A stretch of DNA of 64,000 nt from CAWGGS01 sp963822095 (GTDB lineage Bacteria; Desulfobacterota; Desulfobulbia; Desulfobulbales; Desulfocapsaceae), in assembly GCA_963822095.1 (NCBI GenBank), contig CAWGGS010000001.1, positions 1 through 64,000 on the forward strand, read 5' to 3'. Below, piece by piece: positions 22,558-31,809 of the stretch. The notes under the pieces were generated by a model. The model did no database searches, was not told where the DNA came from, and worked only from the letters and a program-made list of their open reading frames with translations. Both the position numbers and the translations under genes were made by a program. Numbering within the stretch: the first letter of the stretch is position 1; each line of letters begins with the position of its first letter.

Positions 22558-24834
22558 ATGGCTAAGACAGCTAAGACATATTGCGCATATATATGTACAG
22601 GTTGCGGCATTGGTGAGGCGCTTGATATTGAGGCTCTTTCCGAAGTCGTAACTGGTGAAATGTCCATGGAGTGCAAGACCTTTGGTTGCCTCTGTGGTAC
22701 TGAGGGTCGTGCCCTCATTGAAAAAGACATCAATGAAAGTGATGTGAATACGGTCATAATCGGCGCGTGTTCGCCACGGGTAATGCAACAAGAGTTTGAT
22801 TTTGGATCCGATAAGATAACAGTCCGGGCAAATCTTCGTGAACAGGTCGTCTGGGCTCAAGGTGTTCCGGCTGAAGGTGAAGAACCGCATGCGGAAGCAG
22901 CAGAATTTCTTCAGGAATCTGCCAGTGATTACATGCGCATGGCATGTGCCCGAGCCAAAAGGACAGATTTGGCCGAACCGTATCAGCTTGAAGGTGGTAT
23001 TAACAAGACCATTCTGGTTATGGGTGGTGGCATGGCAGGTCTTACTGCAGCCCAGGAAGCTGCGGCGGCAGGTTACGAGGTCATCCTGGTGGAAAAAGAT
23101 GCCAACCTTGGTGGCATGGCAGCCTCATGGCGTAAATCTTTTCCGACCAAGGCACCATGGACTGATCTGGAAGAAAATCCTGTACAATCCTTGATTTCAG
23201 CAGTTACTGCAAATGCAAAAATTACTGTAAAAACAGAGACTGAAGTTGCCCGTATAGCAGGAGCACCTGGTGATTTTTCTGTAACATTCAAGAAAACAGG
23301 TGAAAAAACAGAGTGGGATGCACCCGCCAAGGTTACTGTCGACGAAAAGGAATTGATTGAAAAAGGTGAGAAAGAAGACCCGAATAAAGGGTTGAAGGTC
23401 TACACCGAGATTGATCCTGCTGCTACAAAAGTCGGATCGGTTGTCCTTGCCACAGGCTGGAAGGCCGCTGATGTTTCTCAATATGAGCATCTTGGTTACG
23501 GCAAAATTAAAAACGTCGTGACAAATGTTGAATTTGAGAAATTGGCCAAGGCTGGAAAAGTTCCAGCAAACGTGGCCTTCATTCAAAGTCCCGGTGGTGC
23601 TGAAGATGATAAGGACTTCCCGTATTGTAACTCTGTAACCTCGATGGTTGCCTTGAAACAGGCCCAGTATGTTTGCGAAGACAATCCCGACGGTAAAGCC
23701 TATATTCTCTATCAGCATATGCGGACTCCGGGGCATATGGAGCTCTACTATAAGAGTGCCCAGCAGAATGACGGAATTTTCCTTACAAAAGGAAACGTAA
23801 TGAAGGTCGAGGAAGCAGGCGGAAAATTGGCAGTTGACGTAACTGACACCCTGCTTGGAGATGCAATCAATCTCGATGTCGATATGGTTGTTCTCGCGGC
23901 CGGCATGGAACCGACAACACTTCATGAAAATACTGTCAATCTTGCCTATCGCCAAGGTCCGGCCTTTTCAGACCTCAGTCTCTTTGACGGCTATGCCGAT
24001 TCCCATTTTATCTGTTTCCCCTATGAAACAAGAAGAACCGGCGTCTACACCTGTGGTGGCGTTCGTAAGGCCGAGACCATAGATGAGACCATAGATGATG
24101 CAACAGGTGCTGCACTGAAAGCGATTCAATGTATAGAATCCACTGACCGCGGCGTTTCTGTTCATCCAAGATCGGGTGATGCTACCTATCCCGACTTCTT
24201 TATGCAGCGTTGTACACAGTGTAAACGTTGTACAGAGGAATGCCCGTTCGGCGCCCTTGATGATGACGAGAAAGGAACGCCTCTGCCAAACCCGACCCGT
24301 TGCCGTCGCTGTGGTACCTGTATGGGCGCATGCCCAGAGCGTATCATCGGATTCAAGGATTACAATATCGACATGATCGGATCCATGATCAAGGCAATAG
24401 AGGTACCCGAAGACGACGATGACAGACTTCGGATTCTGGTGCTGGTTTGCGAGAACGATGCCTATCCGGCAATCGATATGGCAGGTATGAAACACCATAA
24501 GATTAATCATATGGTTCGCTTCATTCCGGTGCGATGCCTGGGTTCGGTCAATATGGCCTGGATCAGGGATGCTCTCTCCGCCGGTATGGACGGTGCAATG
24601 CTGCTTGGCTGTACCTATGGAGATGACTATCAGTGCCATTTCGTCAAAGGTTCTGAGATTGCCAATAAGAGGATGGAGAACATCGGTGATACTCTCTCAA
24701 CCCTCGGTCTGGAGTCGGAGCGCGTGACTGCAAACCAGGTAGCTATCACAGATTATGACAAGATTCCCCAAATGTTAGAAGAATTTGTTGAGGAAATCGT
24801 TGAGATGGGACCGAATCCGTTCAAAGGCTTCTAA
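22558..24834 (+). CDS. qmoB: Quinone-interacting membrane-bound oxidoreductase subunit QmoB
   Basis: 758 residues, preceded by AGGAGG. Domains in order: an N-terminal Cys-containing segment (C-A-Y-I-C-T-G-C-G), HdrA-like FAD domain (V-M-G-G-G-M-A-G-L-T near 152), two ferredoxin motifs near 545-585 (C-T-Q-C-K-R-C-T-E-E-C-P and C-R-R-C-G-T-C-M-G-A-C-P) and a C-terminal MvhD-like domain (L-V-C-E-N-D; L-L-G-C-T-Y-G-D-D-Y-Q-C). Electron hub of Qmo. Coupled to qmoA by a 6-nt gap. Confidence 0.95.
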   Translation: MAKTAKTYCAYICTGCGIGEALDIEALSEVVTGEMSMECKTFGCLCGTEGRALIEKDINESDVNTVIIGACSPRVMQQEFDFGSDKITVRANLREQVVWAQGVPAEGEEPHAEAAEFLQESASDYMRMACARAKRTDLAEPYQLEGGINKTILVMGGGMAGLTAAQEAAAAGYEVILVEKDANLGGMAASWRKSFPTKAPWTDLEENPVQSLISAVTANAKITVKTETEVARIAGAPGDFSVTFKKTGEKTEWDAPAKVTVDEKELIEKGEKEDPNKGLKVYTEIDPAATKVGSVVLATGWKAADVSQYEHLGYGKIKNVVTNVEFEKLAKAGKVPANVAFIQSPGGAEDDKDFPYCNSVTSMVALKQAQYVCEDNPDGKAYILYQHMRTPGHMELYYKSAQQNDGIFLTKGNVMKVEEAGGKLAVDVTDTLLGDAINLDVDMVVLAAGMEPTTLHENTVNLAYRQGPAFSDLSLFDGYADSHFICFPYETRRTGVYTCGGVRKAETIDETIDDATGAALKAIQCIESTDRGVSVHPRSGDATYPDFFMQRCTQCKRCTEECPFGALDDDEKGTPLPNPTRCRRCGTCMGACPERIIGFKDYNIDMIGSMIKAIEVPEDDDDRLRILVLVCENDAYPAIDMAGMKHHKINHMVRFIPVRCLGSVNMAWIRDALSAGMDGAMLLGCTYGDDYQCHFVKGSEIANKRMENIGDTLSTLGLESERVTANQVAITDYDKIPQMLEEFVEEIVEMGPNPFKGF

Positions 24835-24847
24835 ATCTGATAATTCA

Positions 24848-24881
24848 AGCTGCGGCAGGAATTATCTTGCCGCAGCTCTTT
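24848..24881 (+). terminator. Hairpin between qmoB and qmoC
   Basis: AGCTGCGGCA (24848-24857) pairs perfectly with TGCCGCAGCT (24868-24877) over a 10-nt loop; the tail is CTTTGCTTTG, only moderately T-rich. Either a partial terminator lowering qmoC or an mRNA-stabilising stem. Confidence 0.6.
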
Positions 24882-24949
24882 GCTTTGCATGTAAAGGGTA
24901 TAATTTTAATATGGGAATTATTTAATGATATTTTAACTGAGGGAGAAAA

Positions 24950-26146
24950 ATGAACATCCAGCCGGACTTAGAATTTATTAAATATCTGAAGGGAGTCGGA
25001 GGTGATACACTGAAGAAGTGCTATCAGTGTGCCACATGTTCTGTAGTATGCCCACTTTCGAAAGATCAAAAGCCTTTTCCACGCAAAGAAATGATCTGGT
25101 CTCAATGGGGGCTAAAAGAAAATCTCCTTGCCGACCCTGATGTCTTTCTTTGTCATCAGTGCGGTGATTGTTCTGAGCAATGCCCCCGGGGTGCCAAACC
25201 TGGTGATGTCATGGGCGCCATCCGGGCGTATGCCTATACCTTCTATGGATGGCCTAAAGGGCTTGCCAAGTTGGCATCAAGCGCAAGAGGCCTGCCCGTG
25301 ATGATCGCGATCCCCGCTGTCGTCATCTTTGTCATGTGGCTGCTCTCCGGTGCCAATGGGATTCCAACCCATGAGGAATTTGCTAAACACGGATATCAGC
25401 AGTTTTTTGGTCATTGGGATTTCCGCTGGTATGCCAAAAATATCTTTTTCATTGTTGCCTTCATGGTCCCTTCAGCGGCGATTGCTGTTTTTTCCGCTTA
25501 CAAAGGTATCAGTAATCTCTGGAATGCTATGGCTGAAAAATCCGGTTTCAATCCCAATTTCCGACCGTCAGCCGTTCAGTTCGTCATCCAATACCTCTGG
25601 CCGTCTGTTGTTGAGATTTTAAAACATTCCCGATTCCGTGAGTGTAAGGTAAACACGGACAGGGAATCCGGACATAAACCGCTGATGTATGCCTTTATCG
25701 GACTTTTCATAGTGACCTGCTGGTCACTGTTTGCAAACGATATACTGGGATTGTGGATACCAAGCATGCATGGACCCATGAATTTCTGGAGTCCGTTTAA
25801 ACTTTTAGCCAATGTTTCTGCAATCGCTATGATCTATGGTATCTGGGTCCTCTGGACGAATAGAGCCAAATCTGAGAGTGAATCAGGCATTCAGGGGAAT
25901 TTTTATGACTGGTTTTTGATCTGGGAGATCATGGCTGTAGGTGTTACCGGCCTTTTGGCCGAGGTTGTTAGGTGGGCAGGTCTTCCTGCGGTGGGATATG
26001 TTATTTATTTTCTGCATCTGATAGCTGTTATGATGCTCTTCCTGTATATGCCGTACACGAAATTCGCCCATTTTGTTTACAGAACCTTTGCGATGGCCTT
26101 TGAAAAATGTCGGGAAGGTGCCTTTGGCAATGAATTGAGTCAATGA
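24950..26146 (+). CDS. qmoC: Quinone-interacting membrane-bound oxidoreductase subunit QmoC
   Basis: 398 residues, Shine-Dalgarno GAGGGAG. The N-terminal HdrC-like part holds two [4Fe-4S] motifs (C-Y-Q-C-A-T-C-S-V-V-C-P; C-H-Q-C-G-D-C-S-E-Q-C-P). From about residue 115 on, six hydrophobic helices form an HdrE/NarI-type cytochrome b module with membrane His residues for haem b. It oxidises menaquinol in the membrane and hands electrons to QmoAB. Last gene of the sulfate-respiration block. Confidence 0.95.
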   Translation: MNIQPDLEFIKYLKGVGGDTLKKCYQCATCSVVCPLSKDQKPFPRKEMIWSQWGLKENLLADPDVFLCHQCGDCSEQCPRGAKPGDVMGAIRAYAYTFYGWPKGLAKLASSARGLPVMIAIPAVVIFVMWLLSGANGIPTHEEFAKHGYQQFFGHWDFRWYAKNIFFIVAFMVPSAAIAVFSAYKGISNLWNAMAEKSGFNPNFRPSAVQFVIQYLWPSVVEILKHSRFRECKVNTDRESGHKPLMYAFIGLFIVTCWSLFANDILGLWIPSMHGPMNFWSPFKLLANVSAIAMIYGIWVLWTNRAKSESESGIQGNFYDWFLIWEIMAVGVTGLLAEVVRWAGLPAVGYVIYFLHLIAVMMLFLYMPYTKFAHFVYRTFAMAFEKCREGAFGNELSQ

Positions 26147-26161
26147 TTAGCCATTTGAAAT

Positions 26162-26202
26162 AAAAAAAAAGGCCGGGTCCTTGTGATCCGGCCTTTTTTT
26201 TT
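26162..26202. terminator. Bidirectional rho-independent terminator after qmoC
   Basis: GGCCGGGTC (26171-26179) and GATCCGGCC (26185-26193) form a GC-rich stem with a five-base loop, flanked by an A-run and a nine-T run. It separates the qmo genes from the tRNA-tuf operon. Confidence 0.9.
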
Positions 26203-26301
26203 GGCGGAATATGTATGCTCTTGATGCAGTCCAACTGTGATCAGGATGAAAATGTAACCAAACATACCGAAGACAATTCGTACTGATAACTAAAAAAATT
26301 A

Positions 26302-26330
26302 TTGCTATAAAATTTCCAAATGAGTATACT
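26302..26330 (+). promoter_or_regulatory. Promoter of the tRNA-tuf operon
   Basis: TTGCTA (26302-26307), 17 bp spacer, TATACT (26325-26330), about 14 bp before the first tRNA. The start region CACG is GC-containing, as in stringently controlled promoters. Confidence 0.6.
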
Positions 26331-26344
26331 CACGTCCTTTGCAG

Positions 26345-26420
26345 GCTGGCGTAGCTCAATTGGCAGAGCAGCTGATTTGTAATCAGCAGGTTGCGGGTTC
26401 AAGTCCCATCGCCAGCTCCA
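26345..26420 (+). tRNA. tRNA-Thr (anticodon TGT)
   Basis: 76 nt; acceptor GCTGGCG pairs with CGCCAGC, discriminator T, encoded CCA. Anticodon loop T-T-T-G-T-A-A. First of four tRNAs ahead of tuf. Confidence 0.97.
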
Positions 26421-26486
26421 AAGGGAAAATACTTTACAAAGTGTTATTAATATGTTGTATTGGGATATTGTCTTCAATGTCCAACT

Positions 26487-26571
26487 GGAGGGGTTCCCGA
26501 GCGGTCAAAGGGAACAGACTGTAAATCTGTCGGCAGAGCCTTCGGAGGTTCGAATCCTCCCCCCTCCACCA
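26487..26571 (+). tRNA. tRNA-Tyr (anticodon GTA)
   Basis: 85 nt class II tRNA with long variable arm; acceptor GGAGGGG pairs with CCCCTCC, discriminator A, encoded CCA; anticodon loop C-T-G-T-A-A-A. Confidence 0.97.
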
Positions 26572-26600
26572 TTTTCTCTTTCAGTAATCAAATTTTGTGA

Positions 26601-26676
26601 GCGGGAATAGCTCAATTGGTAGAGCATCAGCCTTCCAAGCTGAGGGTCGCGAGTTCGAGCCTCGTTTCCCGCTCCA
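26601..26676 (+). tRNA. tRNA-Gly (anticodon TCC)
   Basis: 76 nt; acceptor GCGGGAA pairs with TTCCCGC, discriminator T, encoded CCA; anticodon loop C-T-T-C-C-A-A. Confidence 0.97.
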
Positions 26677-26693
26677 TTTTTTTATAGGTCAGG

Positions 26694-26769
<76 letters not shown>

Positions 26770-26824
26770 GAGATGGAAAGGCGCAATTTTATAAAAAATT
26801 TTATAAGGCCTGAGGAGACAAAAA

Positions 26825-28015
26825 ATGTCAAAGGAAAAATTTAACAGGACAAAGCCGCATGTCAATGTAGGAACGGTAGGTCATATTGATCATGGAAAGA
26901 CTACTTTGACAGCAGCCATAACCCGCGTATTGGCTCTCAAAGGTCAGGCAACGTTTACTGACTTCAGCGAGATCGATAAGGCCCCTGAAGAGAAGGAACG
27001 TGGAATTACAATTGCTACAGCTCATGTGGAATACGAGACGACAAAGCGTCACTATGCCCATGTGGACTGTCCTGGCCATGCGGACTATATAAAGAACATG
27101 ATCACCGGAGCCGCCCAGATGGACGGAGCGATTCTGGTTGTTGCGGCAACCGATGGTGCCATGCCCCAGACCAGAGAGCACATCCTGCTGGCCCGTCAGG
27201 TAGGTGTTCCTGCAATCGTTGTGTTCCTTAACAAATGCGACATGGTCGACGATGAGGAACTGATCGAACTGGTGGAGATGGAGCTTAGAGAGCTTCTGGA
27301 CAAATACGAATTCCCGGGTGACGATATTCCGATAATTCAGGGTTCTGCGTTGAAGGCCCTGGAAGAGCCGGAAAATGAAGCCGCTACCAAATGCATCTGG
27401 GAGCTCATGGAAGCCATCGACAACTATATTCCCGAGCCGAAACGAGATATTGATCAGCCGTTTTTGATGCCGATCGAAGATGTTTTCTCGATATCTGGTC
27501 GTGGAACAGTGGCCACTGGTCGTGTTGAACGCGGTCGAATTAAGGTTGGCGAAGAGGTTGAGATCGTAGGCATTCGTAAGACAACGAAGACCACGTGTAC
27601 CGGTGTTGAGATGTTCAGGAAGCTGCTGGATGAAGGTCAGGCCGGTGACAATATCGGCGCGTTATTACGTGGAGTCAAGCGTGATGAGATCGAGCGTGGT
27701 CAGGTATTGGCGGCGCCGGGATCGATCACTCCGCATACGAAGTTCAAGGCAGAGTGTTATATTCTGGGCAAAGAAGAGGGTGGTCGCCATACGCCGTTTT
27801 TCAACGGATATCGTCCGCAGTTTTATTTCCGGACCACGGATGTTACCGGCGTGGTAACGCTTCCCGAGGGAGTTGAGATGGTAATGCCCGGAGATAATGT
27901 ATCGATAAGTGCCGAGTTGATCACTCCGATAGCCATGGATGCCGGTTTGAGGTTCGCCATTCGTGAGGGCGGCCGGACAGTCGGTGCCGGCGTTATTAGC
28001 GAAATTGATAAATAA
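26825..28015 (+). CDS. tuf: Elongation factor Tu (copy 1, tRNA-linked)
   Basis: 396 residues. GTPase that brings aminoacyl-tRNA to the ribosome. G1 G-H-I-D-H-G-K-T-T, switch II D-C-P-G-H-A-D, G4 N-K-C-D, then two beta-barrel domains. Shine-Dalgarno GAGGAGAC. Identical in protein to the copy at 43685; only four silent base differences separate them. Its place behind Thr-Tyr-Gly-Thr tRNAs and before secE-nusG copies the E. coli tufB locus. Confidence 0.98.
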   Translation: MSKEKFNRTKPHVNVGTVGHIDHGKTTLTAAITRVLALKGQATFTDFSEIDKAPEEKERGITIATAHVEYETTKRHYAHVDCPGHADYIKNMITGAAQMDGAILVVAATDGAMPQTREHILLARQVGVPAIVVFLNKCDMVDDEELIELVEMELRELLDKYEFPGDDIPIIQGSALKALEEPENEAATKCIWELMEAIDNYIPEPKRDIDQPFLMPIEDVFSISGRGTVATGRVERGRIKVGEEVEIVGIRKTTKTTCTGVEMFRKLLDEGQAGDNIGALLRGVKRDEIERGQVLAAPGSITPHTKFKAECYILGKEEGGRHTPFFNGYRPQFYFRTTDVTGVVTLPEGVEMVMPGDNVSISAELITPIAMDAGLRFAIREGGRTVGAGVISEIDK

Positions 28016-28091
28016 TTACTGCCGGTTATAATCAAATTGCCCTGCTTCCCATTGGGGAGCCGGGTAATTTTTTATTAAAGGATAGACCAGA

Positions 28092-28241
28092 ATGAGAGAT
28101 ATAGTAACTCTTGCCTGTGGTACGTGCAAAAGACGCAATTACACCACGACAAAAAACAAAAAGAACACGCCCAGCAAGCTCGAGTTTAAAAAATACTGCG
28201 CTTTTTGCAAGACACACACGCCTCATAAGGAAACCAAATAG
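28092..28241 (+). CDS. rpmG: 50S ribosomal protein L33
   Basis: 49 residues, full length: starts M-R-D-I-V-T-L-A-C-G-T-C-K. Four cysteines (C9, C12, C36, C39) make this the zinc-binding form. It lies between tuf and tRNA-Trp in the usual rpmG-trnW-secE-nusG order. Shine-Dalgarno is weak (AAAGGATAGACCAG). Confidence 0.93.
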   Translation: MRDIVTLACGTCKRRNYTTTKNKKNTPSKLEFKKYCAFCKTHTPHKETK

Positions 28242-28252
28242 CTGTATGATGC

Positions 28253-28328
28253 AGGCCAGTAACTCTAATGGTAGAGTGCCGGACTCCAAATCCGGATGCT
28301 GGGGGTTCGAGTCCCTCCTGGCCTGCCA
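28253..28328 (+). tRNA. tRNA-Trp (anticodon CCA)
   Basis: 76 nt; acceptor AGGCCAG pairs with CTGGCCT, discriminator G, encoded CCA; anticodon loop C-T-C-C-A-A-A. Embedded between rpmG and secE. Confidence 0.97.
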
Positions 28329-28498
28329 TAGACAGAAAGAGTTTGCCGACATTTTGTTGGGTGATGCAAAAACATATGGCTTGTGAAATGCATGTAAAAA
28401 AAAGGTATCCGGGCAGCTTGTGGGGGCCTTACGCAATGTGCTTTTGCACCGTTACGGTTTGGTCTGAAATCTTCTTGAAATGGTAGAGTGGAATAGGC

Positions 28499-28747
28499 AT
28501 GGCAAATAAATCAAAATCCAAGAAAAACGGTGCGGTAACAAAAGAAGAGACCACAGGTTTTTCTCCTGGACAGATTATTAAATTTCTTGAAGAAGTACAG
28601 ATAGAGTTTAAGAAGATTGTTTGGCCTGACAGAAAGGTAACCCTTAGTCTCACGGGAATCGTCGTGGTTTTATCGCTCATTATTGCAGCTTATTTGGGAT
28701 CGGTGGATATGTTGCTCGGCAAGATAATATCTAGTTTTTTGAAATAG
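28499..28747 (+). CDS. secE: Preprotein translocase subunit SecE
   Basis: 82 residues. Basic N-terminus, the amphipathic helix with F-L-E-E-V-Q-I-E-F-K-K-I-V-W-P and a single C-terminal membrane helix (about 55-75). It clamps SecY (encoded at 54500) in the plasma membrane. Typical single-helix SecE, immediately before nusG. Confidence 0.95.
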   Translation: MANKSKSKKNGAVTKEETTGFSPGQIIKFLEEVQIEFKKIVWPDRKVTLSLTGIVVVLSLIIAAYLGSVDMLLGKIISSFLK

Positions 28748-28843
28748 AATATAGTCTTGCTGTGTGAGTGCAATTCTATAGCAGATATTCAAGGTTCGAA
28801 AAGTAGTCAAATACAACTCTAAAGAACAGGTCAAATCATTCCA

Positions 28844-29377
28844 ATGGCACGACAATGGTACATACTTCAGGTTCATTCAGGGTTTGAAGACAAAGTAAAA
28901 GCAACGCTTGAAGAGCGCATTCGAAAAGAGGGTCTTGAAGAACTTTTTGGAGAGATTCTTGTCCCCACCGAACAGGTCGTTGAGATGATAAAGGGTTCGA
29001 GAAAGACCTCGGCAAGGAGATTCTTTCCCGGATACATGCTTGTCAGTATGGAGTTGAATGATCAGACATGGCATACAATTCATGAAAATATGCCCAGAGT
29101 CGTTGGATTTGTTGGTGACGATAAAAATCCAGTTCCTCTTTCAGACGAAGATGCAGGAAAGATTATTGGAAGGATTCAAGATGGATCAGAACGTCCACGG
29201 CCGAAGGTTATCTTCGATGTCGGTGAGGTTGTAAGGGTCATAGACGGCCCGTTTGCGAATTTCCAAGGTGTCGTGGATGAGGTATATCCGGAAAAAGGAA
29301 GGGTCCGGGTGCTAGTCTCGATATTCGGACGCGAGACTCCGGTGGAACTTGAATATGTACAGGTCTCCAATACGTAA
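28844..29377 (+). CDS. nusG: Transcription termination/antitermination factor NusG
   Basis: 177 residues. N-terminal NGN domain starts W-Y-I-L-Q-V-H-S-G-F-E and contains F-P-G-Y-M-L-V; the C-terminal KOW domain has V-R-V-I-D-G-P-F-A-N-F-Q-G-V. It binds RNA polymerase and links it to Rho or to the ribosome via S10. Located before rplK as in most bacteria. Confidence 0.96.
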   Translation: MARQWYILQVHSGFEDKVKATLEERIRKEGLEELFGEILVPTEQVVEMIKGSRKTSARRFFPGYMLVSMELNDQTWHTIHENMPRVVGFVGDDKNPVPLSDEDAGKIIGRIQDGSERPRPKVIFDVGEVVRVIDGPFANFQGVVDEVYPEKGRVRVLVSIFGRETPVELEYVQVSNT

Positions 29378-29470
29378 TATCCCTTAAGAATATGAAGAAC
29401 TTAAAAGCTTGTTGAAATGCAAGCTAACAAAGCGTTTTTTGTTTTAAAAATCTGCTAGTCGGAGTGAGCA

Positions 29471-29896
29471 ATGGCCAAAAAAATTACAGGATATGTAAAA
29501 TTACAGATTCCTGCCGGAAAGGCGAATCCGTCACCACCTGTGGGTCCTGCATTGGGGCAACAGGGGGTGAATATAATGGAGTTTTGTAAGGCGTTCAATG
29601 CCAAGACACAGTCCATGGGAGATACTATTGTACCCGTTGTTATAACGGTATTCCAAGACAGATCTTTCACCTTTATCACCAAGACACCTCCTGCTTCGGT
29701 CCTTTTGTTGAAAGCAGCTGGGATTCAAAAGGGTTCCGGAAACCCCAAGGTACAACGTGTGGCGGAGATCGGGCGAGATAAAATTCGTGAGATTGCGGAG
29801 ATAAAACTCCCGGATCTTAATGCCTATGATATTGAAAGCGCTATGAAAATTGTTGAAGGCACTGCCAGAAGTGCCGGAATTACAGTTGTTGATTAA
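29471..29896 (+). CDS. rplK: 50S ribosomal protein L11
   Basis: 141 residues. Binds 23S rRNA at the GTPase centre. N-terminal P-A-G-K-A-N-P-S-P-P-V-G-P-A-L-G-Q and C-terminal rRNA-binding domain are complete. Preceded by a small hairpin at 29406-29425 and a T-rich stretch, then GGAGTGAGC. 55 nt before rplA, with which it is cotranscribed. Confidence 0.97.
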   Translation: MAKKITGYVKLQIPAGKANPSPPVGPALGQQGVNIMEFCKAFNAKTQSMGDTIVPVVITVFQDRSFTFITKTPPASVLLLKAAGIQKGSGNPKVQRVAEIGRDKIREIAEIKLPDLNAYDIESAMKIVEGTARSAGITVVD

Positions 29897-29951
29897 ACAT
29901 TAATTTTACTACAATCAAGCGGATTTGTGCTTGAAATCGTAGGAGGCTGAC

Positions 29952-30656
29952 ATGCCGAAACATGGAAAAAAATATAGAAATGCAGTTAAAAATATTGAGC
30001 CGACGGCCATATACACTCTGCAAGATGGGATCAAAAACGTCCTCCAAGCAACCTATGCAAAATTTGATGAAAACTTTGATATTGCCATGAAGCTCGGGGT
30101 CGACCCCCGACATGCGGATCAGATGATCAGGTCGTCTGTTGTCCTTCCCCATGGGAACGGAAAAGTTGTCAGAGTACTGGTATTTGCCAAAGGTGCAAAG
30201 GAGATCGAAGCCAGAGACGCCGGTGCTGATTTTGTTGGAGCGGATGAACTGGTAGAAAAAATCCAGGGCGGTTGGCTCGACTTTGATAAAACGGTTGCGA
30301 CTCCGGATATGATGGGTACCGTTGGAAAGATTGGGCGTATTCTCGGCCCGAGAAACCTGATGCCGAATGCTAAGCTCGGAACTGTAACTTTTGATGTGGC
30401 AAATGTCGTTAATGAGATAAAAAGTGGTAAAGTTGATTTTCGAGTGGACAAATCAGGTATTATCCATGCCGGGCTTGGGAAGGTATCGTTTGGCGAGCAG
30501 AAGCTCATGGAAAATGCTCTAGCCTTCATTGAACGTATTGTTCAATTAAAACCATCGACCAGCAAGGGTGTCTATCTTCGGTCGATTGCCGTGTCTTCCA
30601 CAATGGGGCCCGGATTTAAAATTGATCCTTTGGATGTTCGTAATCAGATAAAATAA
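29952..30656 (+). CDS. rplA: 50S ribosomal protein L1
   Basis: 234 residues. Forms the L1 stalk that releases deacylated tRNA. Family segments seen: L-G-V-D-P-R-H-A-D-Q, L-P-H-G-N-G-K and L-G-P-R-N-L-M-P-N-A-K. In many bacteria L1 represses translation of its own L11-L1 mRNA. Strong Shine-Dalgarno TAGGAGG. Confidence 0.97.
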   Translation: MPKHGKKYRNAVKNIEPTAIYTLQDGIKNVLQATYAKFDENFDIAMKLGVDPRHADQMIRSSVVLPHGNGKVVRVLVFAKGAKEIEARDAGADFVGADELVEKIQGGWLDFDKTVATPDMMGTVGKIGRILGPRNLMPNAKLGTVTFDVANVVNEIKSGKVDFRVDKSGIIHAGLGKVSFGEQKLMENALAFIERIVQLKPSTSKGVYLRSIAVSSTMGPGFKIDPLDVRNQIK

Positions 30657-30689
30657 AAGTGTGAAAGCGGCCAATCTGTAAGTCAGGTT

Positions 30690-30800
30690 GGCCATGTAGT
30701 CTGAGACAGCAGGCACGAAAGTTTAATCAGTGGATATCCCACCACCTGCCGAGACGTGATACTTTCAAAAAATGTTACCTGAAATATCGTGTTGTTTTTT
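30690..30800 (+). ncRNA. L10 leader (ribosomal protein autoregulatory RNA)
   Basis: The 191-nt rplA-rplJ gap contains paired segments expected of an L10(L12)4-binding leader: CAGG...CCTG around an internal GTGGATATCCCAC hairpin, closed by outer CGAAAGT...ACTTTC (about 30717-30770). Position before rplJ and the stem order fit the L10 leader family; the fold was judged by eye. Confidence 0.6.
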
Positions 30801-30847
30801 GTAACTGCTGTTTCGGAATTTAATATTCAACCAAAAGGAGGAGTGCT

Positions 30848-31375
30848 TTGAACCGTGATGAAAAATCGGCAATAGTATCAGAACTCCACGACTCGCTCGA
30901 GCGCGCAAAGTTAGCGGTAGTGACTGACTATTGTGGATTGACGGTTTCAGAGATGCAAAAGATCCGCATCGAACTGCGGAACTGCGACTCTGAAATTCGT
31001 GTTGCTAAAAATACTCTTCTCAAAAGAGCAATTACCGAAACGGATAAGACAACGCTCAGTGATGATTTCACTGGCACCACAGCCGTAATTATGGCCTATG
31101 GTGATCCTGTTGCTCCTGCAAAGGCTGTCGCAAAATTTGCAGAGGATTATAAAAAATTCCAGATTCGGGGTGCTGCTCTTGAGGGAGAAAAGTTGAGTTT
31201 GGATCAGCTGATTGCCCTTTCAAAACTCCCTGCCAAAGAAGTTCTGTTGGGACAGTTTCTTTCAGTGCTCAACAACGTACCTACAGGACTTGTTCGTGTT
31301 CTTTCCGGAGTTCCACGAACATTTTTGTATGGATTACAGGCAATCAAAGAGCAGAAGGAAAAGGCTGACAATTAA
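30848..31375 (+). CDS. rplJ: 50S ribosomal protein L10
   Basis: 175 residues from TTG 30848; AAAAGGAGGAG directly upstream and no alternative ATG make this the start. N-terminal rRNA-binding domain and the C-terminal helix that carries L7/L12 dimers. It binds its own leader to repress rplJL translation when in excess. Uses one of several TTG starts in this cluster. Confidence 0.95.
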   Translation: MNRDEKSAIVSELHDSLERAKLAVVTDYCGLTVSEMQKIRIELRNCDSEIRVAKNTLLKRAITETDKTTLSDDFTGTTAVIMAYGDPVAPAKAVAKFAEDYKKFQIRGAALEGEKLSLDQLIALSKLPAKEVLLGQFLSVLNNVPTGLVRVLSGVPRTFLYGLQAIKEQKEKADN

Positions 31376-31425
31376 GTCTCTTATTCCTCGAAACAAAACC
31401 ATTTCAATACAAGAGGTAAATAATA

Positions 31426-31809
31426 ATGGCTGTTACAAAAGAAGATGTAATTGATTTCATTTCCAATATGTCCGTTCTCGAGCTTTCAGGACTTATCAAA
31501 GAGCTTGAGGAGAAATTCGGCGTTTCTGCTGCGGCGCCCGTCGCTGTAGCCGCTGCCGGAGCAGCTGGTGCGGATGCTGCAGCACCTGCAGAGGAACAAA
31601 CAGAGTTTGATGTCATCCTGGCAACTGCAGGTGACCAGAAGATCAAGGTCATCAAAGAGGTTCGTGCCATCACCAATCTTGGATTAAAAGAGGCAAAAAC
31701 CCTGGTTGAAGATGCTCCGCAGCCTTTGAAGGAAGGCATCACCAAGGAAGAGGCAGCTGAAATTAAGGAAAAAATCGAAGCAGTAGGCGGTACTGTTGAG
31801 ATTAAGTAA
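31426..31809 (+). CDS. rplL: 50S ribosomal protein L7/L12
   Basis: 127 residues. N-terminal dimerisation helices (D-V-I-D-F-I-S-N-M-S-V-L-E-L), Ala/Gly-rich hinge at about 40-60, and C-terminal factor-binding domain with K-I-x-V-I-K-E-V-R. Stalk protein that recruits EF-G, EF-Tu and IF2. Present in several copies per ribosome; the leader and downstream attenuator set its output relative to rpoBC. Confidence 0.97.
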   Translation: MAVTKEDVIDFISNMSVLELSGLIKELEEKFGVSAAAPVAVAAAGAAGADAAAPAEEQTEFDVILATAGDQKIKVIKEVRAITNLGLKEAKTLVEDAPQPLKEGITKEEAAEIKEKIEAVGGTVEIK

